A stretch of DNA of 64,000 bases from contig OY781105.1 in assembly GCA_963676635.1 (NCBI GenBank), positions 2,542,001 to 2,606,000 of the forward strand, in the 5' to 3' direction. Within the stretch, counting starts at the first letter, position 1, and the number at the start of each line of letters is the position of its first letter. Made by a program: the position numbers and the translations under genes. Shown here one piece after another: positions 9,147 to 17,255 of this stretch. Below the pieces are notes generated by a model. That model did not search any database, was not told where the DNA came from, and was given only the letters and a program-made list of their open reading frames with translations. This DNA is from GCA-002708315 sp963676635. Its GTDB lineage: Bacteria; Bacteroidota; Bacteroidia; Bacteroidales; F082.

Positions 9147-10265
9147 TTAGTTAAAAATTTCCTTTAACTTATTCTGTAAATCCTCACCTCTTAAATTTTT
9201 ATCTATAATAATACCATCAGGATCAATTAATACATTTTGAGGTATAGAATTTATTCCATATAATTTAGCAGCTTCATTTCTCCAGAATTTTAGATCACTC
9301 ACCTGAGTCCATATTAAACCATCTTTTTTAATGGCTTCAATCCAATTATTATAATCTCCTTCTTTATCAAAAGACACACCAAACACATCAAATCCTTTAT
9401 CATGATATTTTTTATACGCTTTAACAACATTAGGATTTTCAGCACGGCAAGGACTGCACCATGATGCCCAAAAATCCACAAGTACATAATTATCATTACC
9501 TACTACAGATGACAAAGCAACCGGATTTCCATTAGGATCATTAGAAACAAAGTCTATAAAAGGTTTACCAATTACTGTTTTCTTCAAAGTATTTACATAA
9601 TTTTTCAAATTTATAACATATTCACTAGAAGAAATTAACGGATTAAAAGCAGAAACCATGCTATCAAGCTGCGGTAATTCATAATTATATGAATATTTAT
9701 CAAGCAAATAAGCCGCTACAACATCGTCAGAATTATTATAAATATATTCTACCAGATAATCTTTTTTCTCATCCTGAATTTTATAAAAATTTTCTTCTAT
9801 TTGCTTCATTAAAATGGTATCATTTTCCTTTCTGGCAGCATTATATTCTCCAAATAAATCCTTAGCCTTATTATCAAATAAAGCAATGGAATCATTATAA
9901 GCATCAAATTTATTATGTGATGCTGATCCAGAAATAATAGGCTTTTGCATATTATTAACATCAGCTTTAATAAAAATATTTCCATTTTCGACAAATACAG
10001 GAAGATTAAACCTTGGATCATTTATAATCAAATAGTAAAACTCAGGAAATTCAATGCTACCAGTTAATACACCAGATCCATCAACAAGTTGTACTGAATC
10101 TTTATTAACAATATTAGCATTTTCTATTTTTGCCAAATAAAGAACTTTGTTTAAACCCCCATCAATGCTAATATTTAAAGTAAAATTATCGTCATTTGAA
10201 TTTGTCGAACAAGATGTAATTACAAGTCCTATTGAAATTGCAATTAGAAAAAGAATATTACGCAT
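9147..10265 (-). CDS. TlpA-like thiol-disulfide oxidoreductase lipoprotein
   Basis: A lipoprotein signal ends ITSC (Cys19). An N-terminal DUF4369-like beta domain (about 25-130) is followed by a helical linker. The thioredoxin fold of the TlpA/ResA type carries WASWCSPCRAE, with active-site Cys270 and Cys273, and a cis-proline region SIPQNVLIDPDG. At 372 residues it matches the common Bacteroidota DUF4369-TlpA architecture. It probably reduces disulfides in exported proteins at the periplasmic face of a membrane; the specific client is unknown. Its own -7 element shows that it is not simply the tail of the rpiB-lutB unit. Confidence 0.88.
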   Translation of the reverse strand: MRNILFLIAISIGLVITSCSTNSNDDNFTLNISIDGGLNKVLYLAKIENANIVNKDSVQLVDGSGVLTGSIEFPEFYYLIINDPRFNLPVFVENGNIFIKADVNNMQKPIISGSASHNKFDAYNDSIALFDNKAKDLFGEYNAARKENDTILMKQIEENFYKIQDEKKDYLVEYIYNNSDDVVAAYLLDKYSYNYELPQLDSMVSAFNPLISSSEYVINLKNYVNTLKKTVIGKPFIDFVSNDPNGNPVALSSVVGNDNYVLVDFWASWCSPCRAENPNVVKAYKKYHDKGFDVFGVSFDKEGDYNNWIEAIKKDGLIWTQVSDLKFWRNEAAKLYGINSIPQNVLIDPDGIIIDKNLRGEDLQNKLKEIFN

Positions 10266-10294
10266 AATTGTTATTTTAGTTTTTTTTTTTTTTA

Positions 10295-10302
10295 CAAAAC
10301 TA
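10295..10302 (-). promoter_or_regulatory. Bacteroidota -7 promoter element for the TlpA-like gene
   Basis: TAGTTTTG on the minus strand, 29 bp upstream of the ATG at 10265. It is followed by a long A-tract in the leader. Confidence 0.55.
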
Positions 10303-10368
10303 ATGATCCTATTAATGCAAAATGATAATTATACTCCTTATTATATATATTATGCATTTAATCAAATC

Positions 10369-11757
10369 TTATTTCTCATCATTTTCTTCCTTCCACAACT
10401 GACTGAAAGACTTTGGTTCAAACTGAGGTAACTCACGTTTATTACCCCATTTCTTTTTCACTGTTATCTTTGTTATCTTGTTTTTTGTTTTACCAGAGAA
10501 AAAATCCAATCTACTTCGTGACTTCATTGCTTTAGAAGAAAGTACTATCGATTGTTTTTCAAAAAATGTATGATACCCTTTTTTAACAGCGTGATTTCTA
10601 TTGTGTATTAATAGTTCATGAATTGGAATATTTACAGGACAAACTTCTGTACAACTTCCACATAATGTAGAAGCAAAACTAAGATGTTTATATTTTTTCA
10701 TCCCGCTAAGAAATGGAACTGTAACAGCTCCAATAGGTCCAGAATAAGCACTATTATATGTATGTCCCCCTATATTTTTATATACTGGACATGCATTTAA
10801 ACAAGCCCCGCATTTTATACAAGTAAGAGCTTGACGTTGTTTGCTTTGTTTAAGAAGATTTGTACGTCCATTATCTAAAAGAACTACATACATTTTTTCA
10901 GGACCATCAATTTCACTAGCTTTTTTCGGACCGTTGATTATTGAATTATAAGATGTTATTCTCTGTCCTGTACCATGTGTAGCAAGTAAAGGCCAATATA
11001 AATCAAGATCTTCTAATTTTGGTATAACTTTTTCTATACCAGTGATAACAATATGAATTTTTGGAAATGACATGGATAATAATATATTACCTTCATTTTC
11101 TGTTAAAGCAATAGAGCCAGTATCAGCAACAAGAAAATTAGCACCGGTAATTCCCAAATCAGCATTTACAAACTTTTCTCTTAATAATTCACGAGTTACT
11201 TTAGTAAGTTGCTCAGCTGTTAAATCCAGAGATGTACCAAATTTATTGTTATATAAATCAGCAACATCATCTTTTGACATATGCATAGCAGGAGTAACAA
11301 TATGATAAGGCTTTTGTCCGGCTTGCTGAACAATAAACTCACCCAAATCTGTTTCAACTACATCTATATTATTATTTTCCAGTACATCATTTAGATTAAT
11401 TTCCTCAGTTGCCATAGATTTTGACTTAACAACAGTTGAGATATTATTATCCTTAATGATATTTAATACTTCCTTAATAGCTTCATCACTATTTTGAGCC
11501 CATAAAACCTTACCACCATTGGAAGTAAAATTATCTTCAAAATCTATAAGAAAACTATCTAATTCGTTTATTACTTTTTGTTTATAGTAACCAGCTCTTT
11601 CTTTTGCTTTATCTATGTGAGCATACAATTTTTTTCCTGATTTAACAGCGTTTTCATATTGTTGGATATTGTACTTAATCTTTTTACTATGATCCTTATC
11701 AAAAGCAATTTTATAAGAATCCTCAATAAACTTAATATTTTCAGGGCTTTGTTTCAT
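10369..11757 (-). CDS. lutB: LutB-type iron-sulfur protein (L-lactate utilisation)
   Basis: The 462-residue protein combines the LUD/DUF162 domain (about 60-300; ADTGSIALTENEGN) with a C-terminal ferredoxin-like part. That part carries two cluster-binding motifs, CIKCGACLNACPVY and LCGSCTEVCPVNI. In lactate-oxidising bacteria LutB works in a complex with LutA and LutC that converts L-lactate to pyruvate. Here neither lutA nor lutC is adjacent: rpiB lies 14 bp upstream in the same orientation and a TlpA-like gene lies downstream. Complex formation therefore depends on genes elsewhere, or this copy serves another oxidation. Confidence 0.9.
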   Translation of the reverse strand: MKQSPENIKFIEDSYKIAFDKDHSKKIKYNIQQYENAVKSGKKLYAHIDKAKERAGYYKQKVINELDSFLIDFEDNFTSNGGKVLWAQNSDEAIKEVLNIIKDNNISTVVKSKSMATEEINLNDVLENNNIDVVETDLGEFIVQQAGQKPYHIVTPAMHMSKDDVADLYNNKFGTSLDLTAEQLTKVTRELLREKFVNADLGITGANFLVADTGSIALTENEGNILLSMSFPKIHIVITGIEKVIPKLEDLDLYWPLLATHGTGQRITSYNSIINGPKKASEIDGPEKMYVVLLDNGRTNLLKQSKQRQALTCIKCGACLNACPVYKNIGGHTYNSAYSGPIGAVTVPFLSGMKKYKHLSFASTLCGSCTEVCPVNIPIHELLIHNRNHAVKKGYHTFFEKQSIVLSSKAMKSRSRLDFFSGKTKNKITKITVKKKWGNKRELPQFEPKSFSQLWKEENDEK

Positions 11758-11771
11758 ATAAATTATTTGCT

Positions 11772-12209
11772 CTAGTCAATCAATTTAGAAATTTTATTTA
11801 CTCGAGTACTATGACGACCTCCTTCAAATTCTGTTTGTAAAAAAGTTCGAACAATTTTCCATGCTAAATCAAGAGATATAAAACGTCCAGGTAATGAAAT
11901 TACATTTGCATTATTATGAAGTTTGGTTAACATAGCCTGTTCTTCATTCCAGGCAAGACCAGCTCTAACACCAGAATACTTATTAGCAGTTATTTGAGCA
12001 CCGTTACCACTTCCACAAATTACAATTCCTGTTTTGTATAATCCATTATTAATAGCACTGGCTAAGGGATGTATATAATCAGGATAATCAACACTATTAT
12101 CAGAATTTGTTCCAAAATCTTTCACATCATAACCTGCATTAATAAGTTTTTGTTTCAAAAATTCTTTCATTTCAAAACCACCGTGATCACATGCCATTGC
12201 TATTACCAT
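11772..12209 (-). CDS. rpiB: Ribose-5-phosphate isomerase B
   Basis: RpiB interconverts ribose 5-phosphate and ribulose 5-phosphate in the pentose phosphate pathway. The 145-residue protein has the family N-terminus MACDHGGFEMKEFLK, the active-site loop VICGSGNGAQITANK with the catalytic Cys, and the phosphate-binding region SGVRAGLAWNEEQA. The length is normal for the small LacAB/RpiB family. It is the first gene of a probable two-gene unit with lutB and has a clear -7 element upstream. Confidence 0.96.
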   Translation of the reverse strand: MVIAMACDHGGFEMKEFLKQKLINAGYDVKDFGTNSDNSVDYPDYIHPLASAINNGLYKTGIVICGSGNGAQITANKYSGVRAGLAWNEEQAMLTKLHNNANVISLPGRFISLDLAWKIVRTFLQTEFEGGRHSTRVNKISKLID

Positions 12210-12241
12210 ACCAAAAATTTCAATTGTTAATAATTATTTTA

Positions 12242-12249
12242 CAAAAATA
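12242..12249 (-). promoter_or_regulatory. Bacteroidota -7 promoter element for rpiB-lutB
   Basis: TATTTTTG on the minus strand, 32 bp upstream of the rpiB ATG. Confidence 0.6.
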
Positions 12250-12766
12250 GCTAATTTTTTATCGTTGAAATTAAATGTCTTGAATATCAAATAACTTTAT
12301 TTTCATCATTTATAAGATATTATTAACTAATTTACTGATTAAAAACGCAATATAAATTTTAATCAATAAATTGTTAATATCTGTTTATTATTGTTTAAAA
12401 CTTACTAATAAATCAAATGTTATAAACACACCTTTTGGCATTATAACAGAGTTACGTTTTTAAGCAATTTTTTATCAAAAGATATGATCAATTATTAACA
12501 AAAAATATTCATAAATTGTAATACTTTTTTTTATCAATAGATTAAATTTGCCATCTGTTAATAAAAATGATAATTTTATAATTTTTAAGTACTTATTAAA
12601 TACTAATGTGTGAGTATAATGTTAATAAGTATATGTTAGTGACAAATCAAAATGTTTTTTTAAAAATAAATCATCATTACTAACAGACTATTATTATTAA
12701 CAATATTAAATATTATAAATAAATAATAATAGGAGTTAATGTTAATAAAAACTAATAATAGAAATA
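12250..12766. other. AT-rich intergenic region with recurring TTAATAA motifs upstream of nadA
   Basis: The gap between divergent rpiB and nadA is 557 bp and very AT-rich, with no credible reading frame. GTTAATA or its complement recurs many times. A perfect 10-bp inverted repeat, TACTTATTAA at 12590 and TTAATAAGTA at 12622, is separated by 22 bp. A candidate -7 element TAAATTTG at 12543 would give nadA a leader of about 210 nt. No DnaA box of the TTATCCACA type was recognised. Confidence 0.5.
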
Positions 12767-13711
12767 ATGAAAATTGATTATGCAAAAGAGATAAGAGAAC
12801 TCAAAAATAAGAAAAACGCAATAATTCTAGCGCATTTTTATCAGGTACCTGAAATACAAGATATAGCAGATTATATAGGAGATAGTTTAGGTTTAGCTCA
12901 AAAAGCATCTGAAACAGATGCAGAAATTATTGTTTTTGCCGGTGTTCATTTTATGGCTGAAACAGCAAAAATGTTAAATCCTAAATCAAAAGTAATATTG
13001 CCTGATTTAAATGCAGGATGTTCACTTGCTGATTCTTGTCCTGCCGATAAATTTGAAGAATTTAAAAAGAAATATCCTGATCATCTTGTTATTTCATATA
13101 TAAATACAACTGCAGCCTTAAAAACACATACAGATATAGTATGTACTTCAGGAAATGCTGTTCAGATTATTGAATCTTTGCCAAAGGATCAGAAAATAAT
13201 TTTTGCACCAGATAAAAATCTTGGAGGATATATAAATAGAGTTACAGGCCGTAATATGGTACTTTGGGATGGAACATGCGAAGTGCATGATATATTGTCA
13301 ACAGAAGCAATAATAAAGCTTAAGGAAGAAAACCCTGATGCAACAATAATTGCACATCCAGAGTGTAATGCTGCAGTTTTGGAACTTGCAGGATACATTG
13401 GATCAACAACTGGAATGTTAAAGTTTACACAAACTGACAATTCAGAAAAATATATTGTAGCAACAGAAACAGGTATTCTGCATCAGATGCAAAAAATGAG
13501 TTCGGATAAGGAGTTTTTGATTGTACCTTCTGATAAAACATGCAGTTGTAATGATTGTCCTTATATGAAAATGAATACTATGAAGAAATTATTCTTAGCT
13601 TTGAGGGATGAAACACCGGAGATAATTCTTGACAATAATCTTATGGAAAAGGCCCGCTTGCCCATAGAGAGAATGCTTGATATATCGAAGAAACTAAAGA
13701 TTATTAAATAA
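12767..13711 (+). CDS. nadA: Quinolinate synthase A
   Basis: NadA condenses iminoaspartate with dihydroxyacetone phosphate to quinolinate in de novo NAD synthesis, using a 4Fe-4S cluster. The 314-residue protein shows AIILAHFYQVPEIQDIADYIGDS, GVHFMAETAKML and PDLNAGCSLADSC, whose first Cys is one expected cluster ligand. HPECNAAVLELA, the TETGILHQM region and the C-terminal SCNDCPYMKMN supply the remaining features. nadB and nadC are not adjacent. A lipoprotein gene follows after one base, so they are probably co-transcribed. Confidence 0.96.
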   Translation: MKIDYAKEIRELKNKKNAIILAHFYQVPEIQDIADYIGDSLGLAQKASETDAEIIVFAGVHFMAETAKMLNPKSKVILPDLNAGCSLADSCPADKFEEFKKKYPDHLVISYINTTAALKTHTDIVCTSGNAVQIIESLPKDQKIIFAPDKNLGGYINRVTGRNMVLWDGTCEVHDILSTEAIIKLKEENPDATIIAHPECNAAVLELAGYIGSTTGMLKFTQTDNSEKYIVATETGILHQMQKMSSDKEFLIVPSDKTCSCNDCPYMKMNTMKKLFLALRDETPEIILDNNLMEKARLPIERMLDISKKLKIIK

Positions 13712-13712
13712 A

Positions 13713-14246
13713 ATGAAAAAACCTGTTTTAATATTTGTCATTTCCGGAATAATGATGATATTGTCATCATGCTCAAACTATACTTATTTTACTGAAGATA
13801 TCCGGGAAAATCTTAATACTAATTACCTTAAAATTGAAAGAGTACAATTTTATAATTCAGATAAAATTATACTAAAACGTAATCTTTCCAAAGAAGAAAC
13901 TCAACTTGCACAGGGAAAAATAATTTATGAAAATGGTAAATATTTTGAAGAAATTATTATTCCTAAAAAAACTAAAGGAGTTGCTGTTAAAGAAGGTTCA
14001 CATTTTTTAAATATAGCTTTTGAAACAGGGGAAAACAGAAATATACGTTTTGATGTTAATGGTGATAATAAATATCAAATTTCTGCGCAAAAGTGGAATG
14101 ACAATTATGGTAGCATTGTGTATGATACAACTACATATTATATTGTGCCAGCTAGTAGTAATACTTTATTAATGGTTAGTAAGGAATATGTAGAAAAGTT
14201 TGAAAGTAAACGTCGAGTTTTAAAAGGAAGAAGCGTTGGAAAATAG
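13713..14246 (+). CDS. Hypothetical lipoprotein
   Basis: The 177-residue product has a lipoprotein signal ending LSSC (Cys20) and a beta-rich body with no family I can name. The pattern (NYLKIERVQFYNSDKIIL, then KFESKRRVLKGR) resembles small Bacteroidota envelope lipoproteins. It starts one base after the nadA stop and its end overlaps the start of the next gene by 11 bp, so these genes form a tight unit. Its function is unknown; the operon link to NAD synthesis may be incidental. Confidence 0.7.
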   Translation: MKKPVLIFVISGIMMILSSCSNYTYFTEDIRENLNTNYLKIERVQFYNSDKIILKRNLSKEETQLAQGKIIYENGKYFEEIIIPKKTKGVAVKEGSHFLNIAFETGENRNIRFDVNGDNKYQISAQKWNDNYGSIVYDTTTYYIVPASSNTLLMVSKEYVEKFESKRRVLKGRSVGK

Positions 14247-15750
14247 ATTAAAAAATATTATGTTAGGCTGTTTAGTTTTGTTTACTATAGTCTTATATTC
14301 ACAGGAATCAGATGTGAATCCTAATGGATATAACATTTTTTATAAGAATGATACAATTAAAGTAAGTGAAGGTAAAATGGTAAATGGTATGCCAGAGGGT
14401 TATTGGAAAAATTACTATGATAATGGTATTGTAAAATCAGAAGGGAACAGAAAGAATTTTGCTCTAGATAGTTTATGGAAATTCTACAGTGAAGATGGTG
14501 AGATAATTCTTGAAATTAACTATAAAAACGGTAAGAAAAATGGTTATAGAACAACTTATCAAATTGGAGAAATATTACGAGAAAATTTTGTTGATGATGT
14601 AAAGGAGGGAAATTCATTTTTGTTATATTCAAATAAAAAAATTCACTTTAAAACACCATTTGTAAATGGATTGGAAGAAGGTGTTTCAAAAGAATATAAT
14701 AAGAATGGAAATATTATACAACTTATAACTTATAAAAAAGGTTATATAACCAATCGTGAAAGAATTAATAGGCTTGATTCTGATTCACTTGCCCATGGAC
14801 GTTGGCTATGGTTTAGTGAAGATGAAGAAGTAATACTTCAGGAAGGATTTTTTAAACATGGATTAAAACATGGTTATTTCAAGGAATATGATAAGGAAGG
14901 TAATTTGTTATCAGCAACAAAATATGAAAATGGTGAAAAACAGGAGAAAGCAGAAGAGCTAATGAAGCTTGAAGTACGTACAGATTATTATCCTGATGGA
15001 AAGGTTAAAGTAGTGGCAACTTATAATTCAGAAGGACAACCAGAGGGTGTTAGGCGTGAATATGGCGAAGAAGGAGAAGTTACTAAATCGTTTATTTTTC
15101 GAAAAGGTGTACTTGTTGGTGAAGGCGTTTTCACTGATTCAGGTGAAAAACAAGGTATGTGGAAGGAATATTATAATGATGGAAAGTTAAAATCATTTGG
15201 TAAATATGTTGATAATCTTAAAACCGGATTGTGGAAGTATTATTATAAAAACAGCCAGCTTGAAGAATTGGGTAAATATATAGCAGGTAAACCCGATAGT
15301 ATTTGGCAATGGTATTATAATAATGGTAATATACTGAGAAAGGAAAATTTCTATAATGGTTTACCTGATGGTATGTTAACGGAATTTGATAGTGAAGGTA
15401 ATATAGTAACTCAGGGAGAATATATTGAAGGTAAAAAAGAAAGTCATTGGATTTTTAATGTTGGAGATAATAAAACCGAAGGTGAATATTCAGAAGATAT
15501 GAGAACAGGAAAATGGGAATCATATTATGACGATGGAATTCTTCAATTTGAAGGTAAGTTTGTTGATGATAATCCTAATGGTGAGCATACCTGGTATTGG
15601 GATAATGGAAAAATAAAAATGCAGGGTAAATACGTAATGGGTCGTAAAATAGGAGAATGGAAAAAATATGATAAAAATGGAGTTGTATTAATATCTATTT
15701 CATATCAAGATGGAAAAGAAATCAAATATGATGGAATAAAAATTGATTAA
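14236..15750 (+). CDS. Exported YwqK/MORN-type repeat protein
   Basis: The 504-residue protein begins at a TTG that overlaps the preceding gene; the alternative ATG at 14260 would shorten the signal. A hydrophobic signal (LGCLVLFTIVLYSQ) is followed by about 15-18 repeats of roughly 22-24 residues with the form G.W..YY.NG....EG.Y. This is the MORN-like pattern of proteins annotated as YwqK-family antitoxins. In Bacteroidota such proteins are exported beta-sheet repeat proteins, and nothing here suggests a toxin partner, so the antitoxin label should not be taken literally. The role is unknown. Confidence 0.8.
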   Translation: MENRLKNIMLGCLVLFTIVLYSQESDVNPNGYNIFYKNDTIKVSEGKMVNGMPEGYWKNYYDNGIVKSEGNRKNFALDSLWKFYSEDGEIILEINYKNGKKNGYRTTYQIGEILRENFVDDVKEGNSFLLYSNKKIHFKTPFVNGLEEGVSKEYNKNGNIIQLITYKKGYITNRERINRLDSDSLAHGRWLWFSEDEEVILQEGFFKHGLKHGYFKEYDKEGNLLSATKYENGEKQEKAEELMKLEVRTDYYPDGKVKVVATYNSEGQPEGVRREYGEEGEVTKSFIFRKGVLVGEGVFTDSGEKQGMWKEYYNDGKLKSFGKYVDNLKTGLWKYYYKNSQLEELGKYIAGKPDSIWQWYYNNGNILRKENFYNGLPDGMLTEFDSEGNIVTQGEYIEGKKESHWIFNVGDNKTEGEYSEDMRTGKWESYYDDGILQFEGKFVDDNPNGEHTWYWDNGKIKMQGKYVMGRKIGEWKKYDKNGVVLISISYQDGKEIKYDGIKID

Positions 15751-15859
15751 AATTTGTCAAATATTGATTAAATTCATATCTAAAATTAATATATATATAC
15801 TAATACCGTTTTATATTATATTCGTCAAAAATTAATTTTTATAAAATAATTATTTAATC

Positions 15860-16438
15860 ATGAAAAATTTACTCTTATTAATTACAGTAATTGCTTTATT
15901 TACTGTTTCTTGTGAAAATGCGCAACAAACAAAGAAAGAGAAAGCAATAGAACAGGAAGTAGTAGTTGATCTGATTGCAGATATTGATATCAATGATTTT
16001 GATAGTTTGGCAGGAGATTATGTTGGAAAGAAAATTAGGTTTGATGGTATTGTTGACCATATTTGTCAACATGGCGGTCAACGTATGTTTCTTGTTTCCC
16101 CGGAGTCAGAAGCAAGAGTTAAAGTTACAACGGATGAAAATATGGCTGCTTTCCCTGTTGATATGGAAGGAAGTAATGTAGAAGTTGTTGGTGTGGTTGA
16201 TGAATTAAGAATTGATGAGCCTTATTTAAAAGAATGGGAAGAAGAATCGAAAGCTGAGAATGGTGAGCATAATAGTGAAGTTGGTTTACATGATGGAACA
16301 GGTCAGGATCACCATGATGAGAGCGGCGCTATTGAGCAGATTAATAATTTAAGAACTCAGTTGCAAGCTTCAGGAAAAGATCATCTTTCGTTTTATTCTG
16401 TAATATGCAAAGAATATAAATCTAAGGATGTAGAATAA
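15860..16438 (+). CDS. OB-fold-like lipoprotein with His/Asp-rich segment
   Basis: The 192-residue product carries a lipoprotein signal ending TVSC (Cys18). Its central part (about 40-120) looks like an OB-fold of the tRNA_anti-like type: a strand GKKIRFDGIVDHICQHGGQRMFL followed by VEVVGVVDELRIDEPYL. A loop rich in His, Asp and Glu (HDGTGQDHHDESG) could bind metal. It precedes a PepSY membrane protein and is separated from it by a terminator-like hairpin. The fold call is inferred from pattern only; function unknown. Confidence 0.65.
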   Translation: MKNLLLLITVIALFTVSCENAQQTKKEKAIEQEVVVDLIADIDINDFDSLAGDYVGKKIRFDGIVDHICQHGGQRMFLVSPESEARVKVTTDENMAAFPVDMEGSNVEVVGVVDELRIDEPYLKEWEEESKAENGEHNSEVGLHDGTGQDHHDESGAIEQINNLRTQLQASGKDHLSFYSVICKEYKSKDVE

Positions 16439-16456
16439 TAGAAATTTATATAAGAG

Positions 16457-16501
16457 AACCACGTCTTTTTATAATTTAAATTAAAAGGATGTGGTTTTTT
16501 T
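16457..16501 (+). terminator. Rho-independent terminator or attenuator between the lipoprotein and PepSY genes
   Basis: AACCACGTCTTTT pairs (with two G-T wobbles) with AAAAGGATGTGGTT across an AT-rich loop and is followed by a T-run. It ends 18 bp before the next ATG, so read-through may be partial. Confidence 0.75.
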
Positions 16502-16519
16502 AGTTTCAAACTATTTATC

Positions 16520-17074
16520 ATGGCATTTAAGTGGAGAAAGTGGAATAGAGCAATTCATCGTGATTTTGGATATTTCTTTTTTGGAATGGTTATTATTTAT
16601 GCTGTTTCAGGTATTGCAATAAATCACCTCAATGATTGGGATCCTAATTATGTTGTTATAACACAGGATATTCAAATAGAACCAATTAATCATAAACCAG
16701 ATAAGAATGAAATAAAGCAGATACTTGCAGAGTATGGTGAAGAATCAAACTATAAAAGTCATTATTTTCCAGATGAAGGTAGGTTAAAAATATTTTTAAA
16801 AGACGGTACAGCATGGGTAGATATTTCAGATGGTACAGGTTTGATAGAAAAAACAAAGCGAAGATTGTTTTTAAGAGAGGTCAATTATCTTCATTATAAT
16901 CCTGTTAAATATTGGACATGGTTTTCTGATATTTTTGCTGGTGCTTTGATAATTTTAGCAATTAGTGGATTATTTATTGTACGTGGTCCCAATGGTCTAT
17001 CAAAAAGAGGATGGTGGTTAACACTTACAGGTATATTAATTCCTTTAATTTATCTGTTAGTTTATTTTTTCTAA
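16520..17074 (+). CDS. PepSY-associated membrane protein
   Basis: The 184-residue protein has a cytoplasmic start (MAFKWRKWNRAIHRDFGYFFFG) typical of PepSY_TM proteins, then a first membrane helix. A periplasmic PepSY-like domain follows (about 45-120; PDEGRLKIFLKDGTAWVDISDGTG), then two more helices ending in LIPLIYLLVYFF. Relatives occur near iron or heme uptake and reduction genes. The preceding lipoprotein with a His-rich loop would fit a metal-related role, but this is inference. A 59-residue membrane protein starts one base after its stop. Confidence 0.82.
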   Translation: MAFKWRKWNRAIHRDFGYFFFGMVIIYAVSGIAINHLNDWDPNYVVITQDIQIEPINHKPDKNEIKQILAEYGEESNYKSHYFPDEGRLKIFLKDGTAWVDISDGTGLIEKTKRRLFLREVNYLHYNPVKYWTWFSDIFAGALIILAISGLFIVRGPNGLSKRGWWLTLTGILIPLIYLLVYFF

Positions 17075-17075
17075 T

Positions 17076-17255
17076 ATGAATGAATATATAGTAATACTGG
17101 TTTTTTTGTTATGGTATACATTATCATTAGTAATATCTGAAACATTTGGCAAAAAACGAAAAATTGGAATACAACTTTCATTTTTTGTTTGTATGATATT
17201 TAGTCCTATTTTGGGTATGGTTATAACAATAATGAGTAAAAAAATTACTCAATAA
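17076..17255 (+). CDS. Small two-helix membrane protein, 59 residues
   Basis: ATG at 17076 lies one base after the PepSY gene stop, and TAA ends at 17255. The product begins MNEYIVILVFLLWYTLSLVI, has a short basic loop (GKKRKIG), and a second hydrophobic helix leading to MSKKITQ. Two membrane helices with a basic loop, together with tight coupling to the preceding gene, argue that it is real. Its last 11 bases overlap the 3' end of the convergent hemW gene. The family resembles short Bacteroidota hypothetical proteins of similar layout; function unknown. Confidence 0.7.
   Translation: MNEYIVILVFLLWYTLSLVISETFGKKRKIGIQLSFFVCMIFSPILGMVITIMSKKITQ

Noticed and set aside
12250..12766. Replication origin in the AT-rich nadA upstream region
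   Set aside because: No recognisable DnaA boxes and no dnaA or dnaN nearby; AT-richness alone is not enough, although parS sites lie 13 kb away.
14236..15750. Toxin-antitoxin locus, because YwqK-family proteins are often labelled antitoxins
   Set aside because: The protein is exported and MORN-like, and no toxin-type gene lies beside it.
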